Assembly: GCA_944474755.1 (NCBI GenBank)
Contig: OX104124.1
Span: 8,644,437-8,708,436 of the forward strand
Source: Limnoperna fortunei
Taxonomy: Eukaryota > Mollusca > Bivalvia > Mytilida > Modiolidae
Length of the DNA stretch: 64,000 nt
Reading direction: 5' to 3'
Shown: positions 49,807 to 64,000 of the stretch, piece by piece
Position numbering within the stretch: the stretch's first letter is position 1
Layout: every line of letters starts with the position of its first letter
Program-made: the position numbers and the translations under genes
Notes under the pieces: model-generated
What the model was told of the DNA's origin: nothing
Databases searched by the model: none
What the model saw: only the letters and a program-made list of their open reading frames with translations

Positions 49807-50929
49807 CAGTCAAAACCACTCAAAATAAAGACATATGCACTTAATATACAGACATATGCAGTCAATATAAAGACATAAGAACGCAATATAAAGACATAAA
49901 CACTCAATATAAAGATATATGCACTCAATATAAAGACATAAGCACTCAATATAAACTTGTTTCTGCTAAAAATAATGTCGATACCACCGAATATAGACAA
50001 AATCCCTATGTAAAGACGGCTACGGCGTTCTATAGGTTCGGGTTACTCTCTTCCAGTTTTTTTGTTGCGTTGTGTATGTTTTCTTTATCAAGATTTTTAA
50101 CTGTCCCTTGACATTTGGCTCTTGTTGTTTAGTCGGTTTTCTTTGCTATTTTCTTACAGTTAAGAATATGGTTTCGATTGGGTTCCAGGGTTCGAGTTTG
50201 GTGTTGAACTGACCACCATTTAATTTATATTTTTGATATTTATTAGTCGTTTATAAAAATATGTAAAAGTAATGCGTAGTCTGTTCCCCCCCAAGAAAAA
50301 AACACACACACAAACAACCTCATCTGCCCCTCCCAAAAAACGAAGGATATATTTTGTCATGTCTATTTATTTACTTGGTGATTTAATTCTAAAATACACT
50401 GCATCAACGTCACATGTAAAGGACAACAGATCATTTTGATGGTTTATCATTATATCACTCCCGTCCTTTTTTCTTTTCTGTTATGGAATCCATTAAATGT
50501 CTGGAACAACCACCAATTTATGATGTAGTACGGGAGCAACTCTGACTTAGAATAGAAACTTTTTGCATGTGCAGGTCTACTCATAAAAATATTTAATGTG
50601 AAGTAACAGGGTGCCATCCAGTATTATCGGTCCAGATATACCAATATATTGCCAATAGACCAAGGCGAAAACTGCTGGGAAATTAATAAAAGAACTAACA
50701 GTACAAAAATACCACCATATAAATATGTACGCTATAGACTCAAGAATAACAAGAGCAAGTTGTTTATGTCATGATACTTAATAAGTAGCTTAGAACATTC
50801 ATTAGAACATGCTCATGACTATATGCATATTTAACGATATGATCCTTTATGACTATAAAAATACTTTATTTTGAAAAAAGAGGGGGAACGGGAACAATTA
50901 GGCTAAAAGGTAAAAACATACGGTATTCC

Positions 50930-51780
50930 AACGGGCATGACTGATACTGCTAACATTACAAATGTACTGACTGAATTATCAGCACTCACAAATGTTCATG
51001 AACTCAATGATTCTCTGGTGTAATGCAAACACAGTACCTCTTGTAACAGACTCCATCAAGGATCAATTGCAACATGCATAAGGTTAATTTGAGTCTTGTT
51101 TGAACGTGCGAAGAAAACTCGAGTCTACTGGAGATATAATATAGTGGAGGTGTGTTACGAACCTTGAACGAATGACATTGGTTGCTATATATTTAAGAAT
51201 AAAATGTTCGCGGACTTCATCTTCCAGAAGAAATAATTGGCGTGTTGATCTCACTTCACGATTATTAATACGAAAACGGTTGGATTGCAAAGTATACACA
51301 TCAGTCAATAGGCGTGCTTTAGTATATGTTCGGTCTTCTATGACGTCAATTCGTGACCTGCACTTTTATATATACAAGTTATGCACCATGCCAATGTTCA
51401 TACTCTTTACACTTAGATATAATAGAGTAGATTATCTGCTAACAGTTGAATTCTCTTATACCATGATTCATCATAAGCATATTAACTTTTTCCACGCCCA
51501 TTTATTTGGTATATTCTGCGGAAAATAGCATCAAATTCGTACCTTGCCAAACGTTTCTCTCATGAATAAACTAGCTATGAGAATTATGATTTCTAACTAA
51601 CAACTGTCTGATACATAATTTCTTCCCTATTCCATTCTGTCTTAAAATAGATCCCAATTTTATTATAATTTGACTGTGTTTAGAGGCCTCAATTTGTAGT
51701 TGTTCAGAAAGTATGTAAATTGCCGCATCTGCACTGCGCTCAGGAAGGTTGAGTAGCATCTTTAACTGCGCCTAATGGAA
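50930..51780 (-). pseudogene. Decayed non-LTR retrotransposon ORF2 C-terminal region
   Basis: Minus strand, in order: LLNLPERSADAAIYILSEQ, LQIEASKHSQIIIKLGSILR, IRQLLVRNHNSHS (51759-51571, then a stop); a stretch with stops; DVYTLQSNRFRINNREV and the degenerate zinc-knuckle-like TRQLFLLEDEVREHF (51308-51084); then ALHQRIIEFMN near 50990. These match the order downstream of the reverse transcriptase in a bivalve non-LTR family: LP..T..AA.Y.L.G..P.EA.., RQL..., YLLQ..R..F, CxxC..E..EHFLL.C, and C.ALH..R. The cysteines are mutated and several stops are present. Confidence 0.7.
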
Positions 51781-52444
51781 ACTGTTAATTTATTCAGATA
51801 ATTCTCTTTATAAAATAATCGAATTTAGTCCAAATAATAATCGGGTCGAACAAAAGTATTCCATAAGACTTAGTGTTGTTATGATGTTCCTCCTGGTTTT
51901 TTTTAATCTGTTTTCACCTTCTTTTATTTGATCAAAGTTTCTTTTAGTTATGATTCCATATAATGTTATCTTAACCTCTGTGTTTTCTTAAATAAAGTAA
52001 GAGGCTATGGCTAATGTATGTTGCATGAATGTATTATATTCCGGTCAGTAGTGCTTATTTATGTGGGTGACTAATGTATGTATATGTAGCTTGTCACTAG
52101 GCCTTATTTATGTACTGTATGTCGGTTAGAAAGCTCTATAGAGCTTATGTTATGTCAAGTTATTGTGTCTTGTCTTGTCTTTTAACTGTCTTAAGCATGT
52201 TTTAAAAGTAGTACTGCTGGGTTCAATCGATCCGTTAAATCTATGCATTCCAGTAGTTCTTGTAAGCATATTCTCCTAGCTAATTTTAGTCTATTCTTGA
52301 TTAAATCATTATTATTTATACCAGACCTATCGATGACCAACGTTATGATCCGTTATTATATATTTTTTCTTTATACCGGGGTCATAAGACACATTTTTGA
52401 AACCCAAAACCGGATGTTGTTTATCCAACGTTGTGATATCGAAG
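51781..52444. other. PRPF6: Region upstream of PRPF6 start codon
   Basis: Should hold the PRPF6 promoter and 5' UTR if the first exon is continuous. No TATA box, initiator or CpG-rich segment can be identified with confidence. Confidence 0.4.
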
Positions 52445-63309
<10,865 letters not shown>

Positions 63310-63477
63310 GTAAATGTAGTTTATAAACATGTCATGACTTAAAAAGATAACAGTAGGGTATTAAAACTTGACACAAAACTTAAATTATGTGTTTCTGGCC
63401 ACTGCAAACACCAAAACCTTAATTCCCTCTGAAAACCTTAATTTCCGGGCGAAAGCCGGAATTTTTTAAGGACATGT

Positions 63478-63620
63478 GCTAAAAGTCAGTGTTGGTTTTA
63501 AAAATTAACGTTATCACCAGGAAATTAAGGTTTTCCCTTGGAGATAAAGGTTTTTTTGTTGATTGGACCCTTGGATTGATTTTAAGCCCTCAGGCATTGT
63601 TGTTGATAACGTTCATCAAT
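63478..63620 (+). repeat. Dispersed repeat, copy 2 (PRPF6 intron 10)
   Basis: Partner of 53540-53680: TAAAAGTCAGTGTTGGTTTT, GGTTTTTTTGTTGATTGGAC and TTGTTGTTGATAACGTTCAT. Confidence 0.88.
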
Positions 63621-64000
63621 TTCTCTTAAATATGTACTATATATCTATGTTAATAAATCTGTATCTATGTATAAAATTAATTCTTGTCCAAATGAATATG
63701 TGTGAAAATGCATGGTTAATTACTGAAAATTTGATGTACCACACTTGTAACAGTGTTATTAAAGTAAAGAGGAACACACCAAAAAGCTCATGCAATTTCC
63801 CAAAGGTAAATTGGTTTTTTACTAACCTTAACTTGAGTTAATACCACATAAGTAATTTCTGGTTTAGAATGTGAAACAGTAACAAAACAATTCAAGTACT
63901 CAAATTTCGTTACATGTCCCATACAACTGACTGTATAACTAATCATATTCTTTCAGTAGGTTGGATATTGGATATTTTGTTTAATCTGTGATAATCCTAA

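Larger units (their letters stand above)
47634..50025. repeat. Large foldback element with repeat-filled arms
   Basis: The outer ends pair: GAACGCCGTAGCTGATTATA and ACATAGGGAC at the left with CCCTATGTAAAGACGGCTAC and GGCGTTCTAT at the right, followed by GGTGGTATCGACATTAT and its complement. The left arm spans 47634-48216, the right 48906-50025; the inner ends pair through GTCGATTGCAGGATTATT. Arms hold 21-bp units (ACTCAATATAAAGACATATG type) and 25-bp units (CATAGAGTTAAGAGTACTGA type). Open frames across it just read the 21-bp period. Confidence 0.9.

Noticed and set aside
52397..52444. Upstream extension of the PRPF6 reading frame
   Set aside because: The frame is open upstream but contains no ATG; the first in-frame ATG (52445) gives a protein start that fits the family.

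Overview
This window is eukaryotic nuclear DNA, most likely from a bivalve mollusc. It is AT-rich and mostly non-coding. Its one long gene has short exons joined by GT...AG introns and encodes a protein close to animal PRPF6. Its dispersed repeats (tRNA-headed SINEs with a (CAAA)n tail, a second family with a (CAAT)n tail, and foldback elements) resemble repeats I remember from mussel and oyster genomes. A mytilid is plausible, but the species cannot be fixed from this sequence alone.

Two genes are well supported. On the minus strand (8204-9400) is a small GNAT-fold N-acetyltransferase gene with a non-coding first exon and one coding exon. On the plus strand, from 52445 past the right edge, is the 5' part of the tri-snRNP splicing factor PRPF6. 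Ten coding exons join in frame into 340 residues: the PRP1 N-terminal domain and the first HAT repeats. I found no other convincing gene.

Layout. 1-13 kb: SINE copies, the GNAT gene and a terminal-inverted-repeat (TIR) transposon (11603-12246). 13-23 kb: a TTAA-flanked MITE, a decayed LINE 3' end, more SINEs and a 63-bp coding-like tandem repeat beside a SINE. 23.2-24.5 kb: a 13-copy 69-bp satellite, then a near-perfect hairpin. 24.5-45 kb: a gene desert with dispersed repeats, old duplications, another hairpin and a (TTA)n microsatellite. 45.3-50 kb: a repeat-built region with a degenerate GGTTAGGG-like tract, two arrays in head-to-head inverted arrangement (46290-46990 and 47634-50025), and a hAT-like element nested in the second. 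50.9-51.8 kb: a decayed non-LTR retrotransposon ORF. 52.4-64 kb: PRPF6, whose introns hold a hAT-like element, a hairpin, SINEs, minisatellites and, in intron 8, decayed echoes of exons 8 and 9.

The two genes have no evident functional link. The strongest leads are the inverted-array foldback elements, the minisatellite that seems to have grown from a SINE tRNA-like head inside PRPF6, the 3' tail shared by two SINE families, the exon echoes in PRPF6 intron 8, and a SINE tail lying at the GNAT polyadenylation site.
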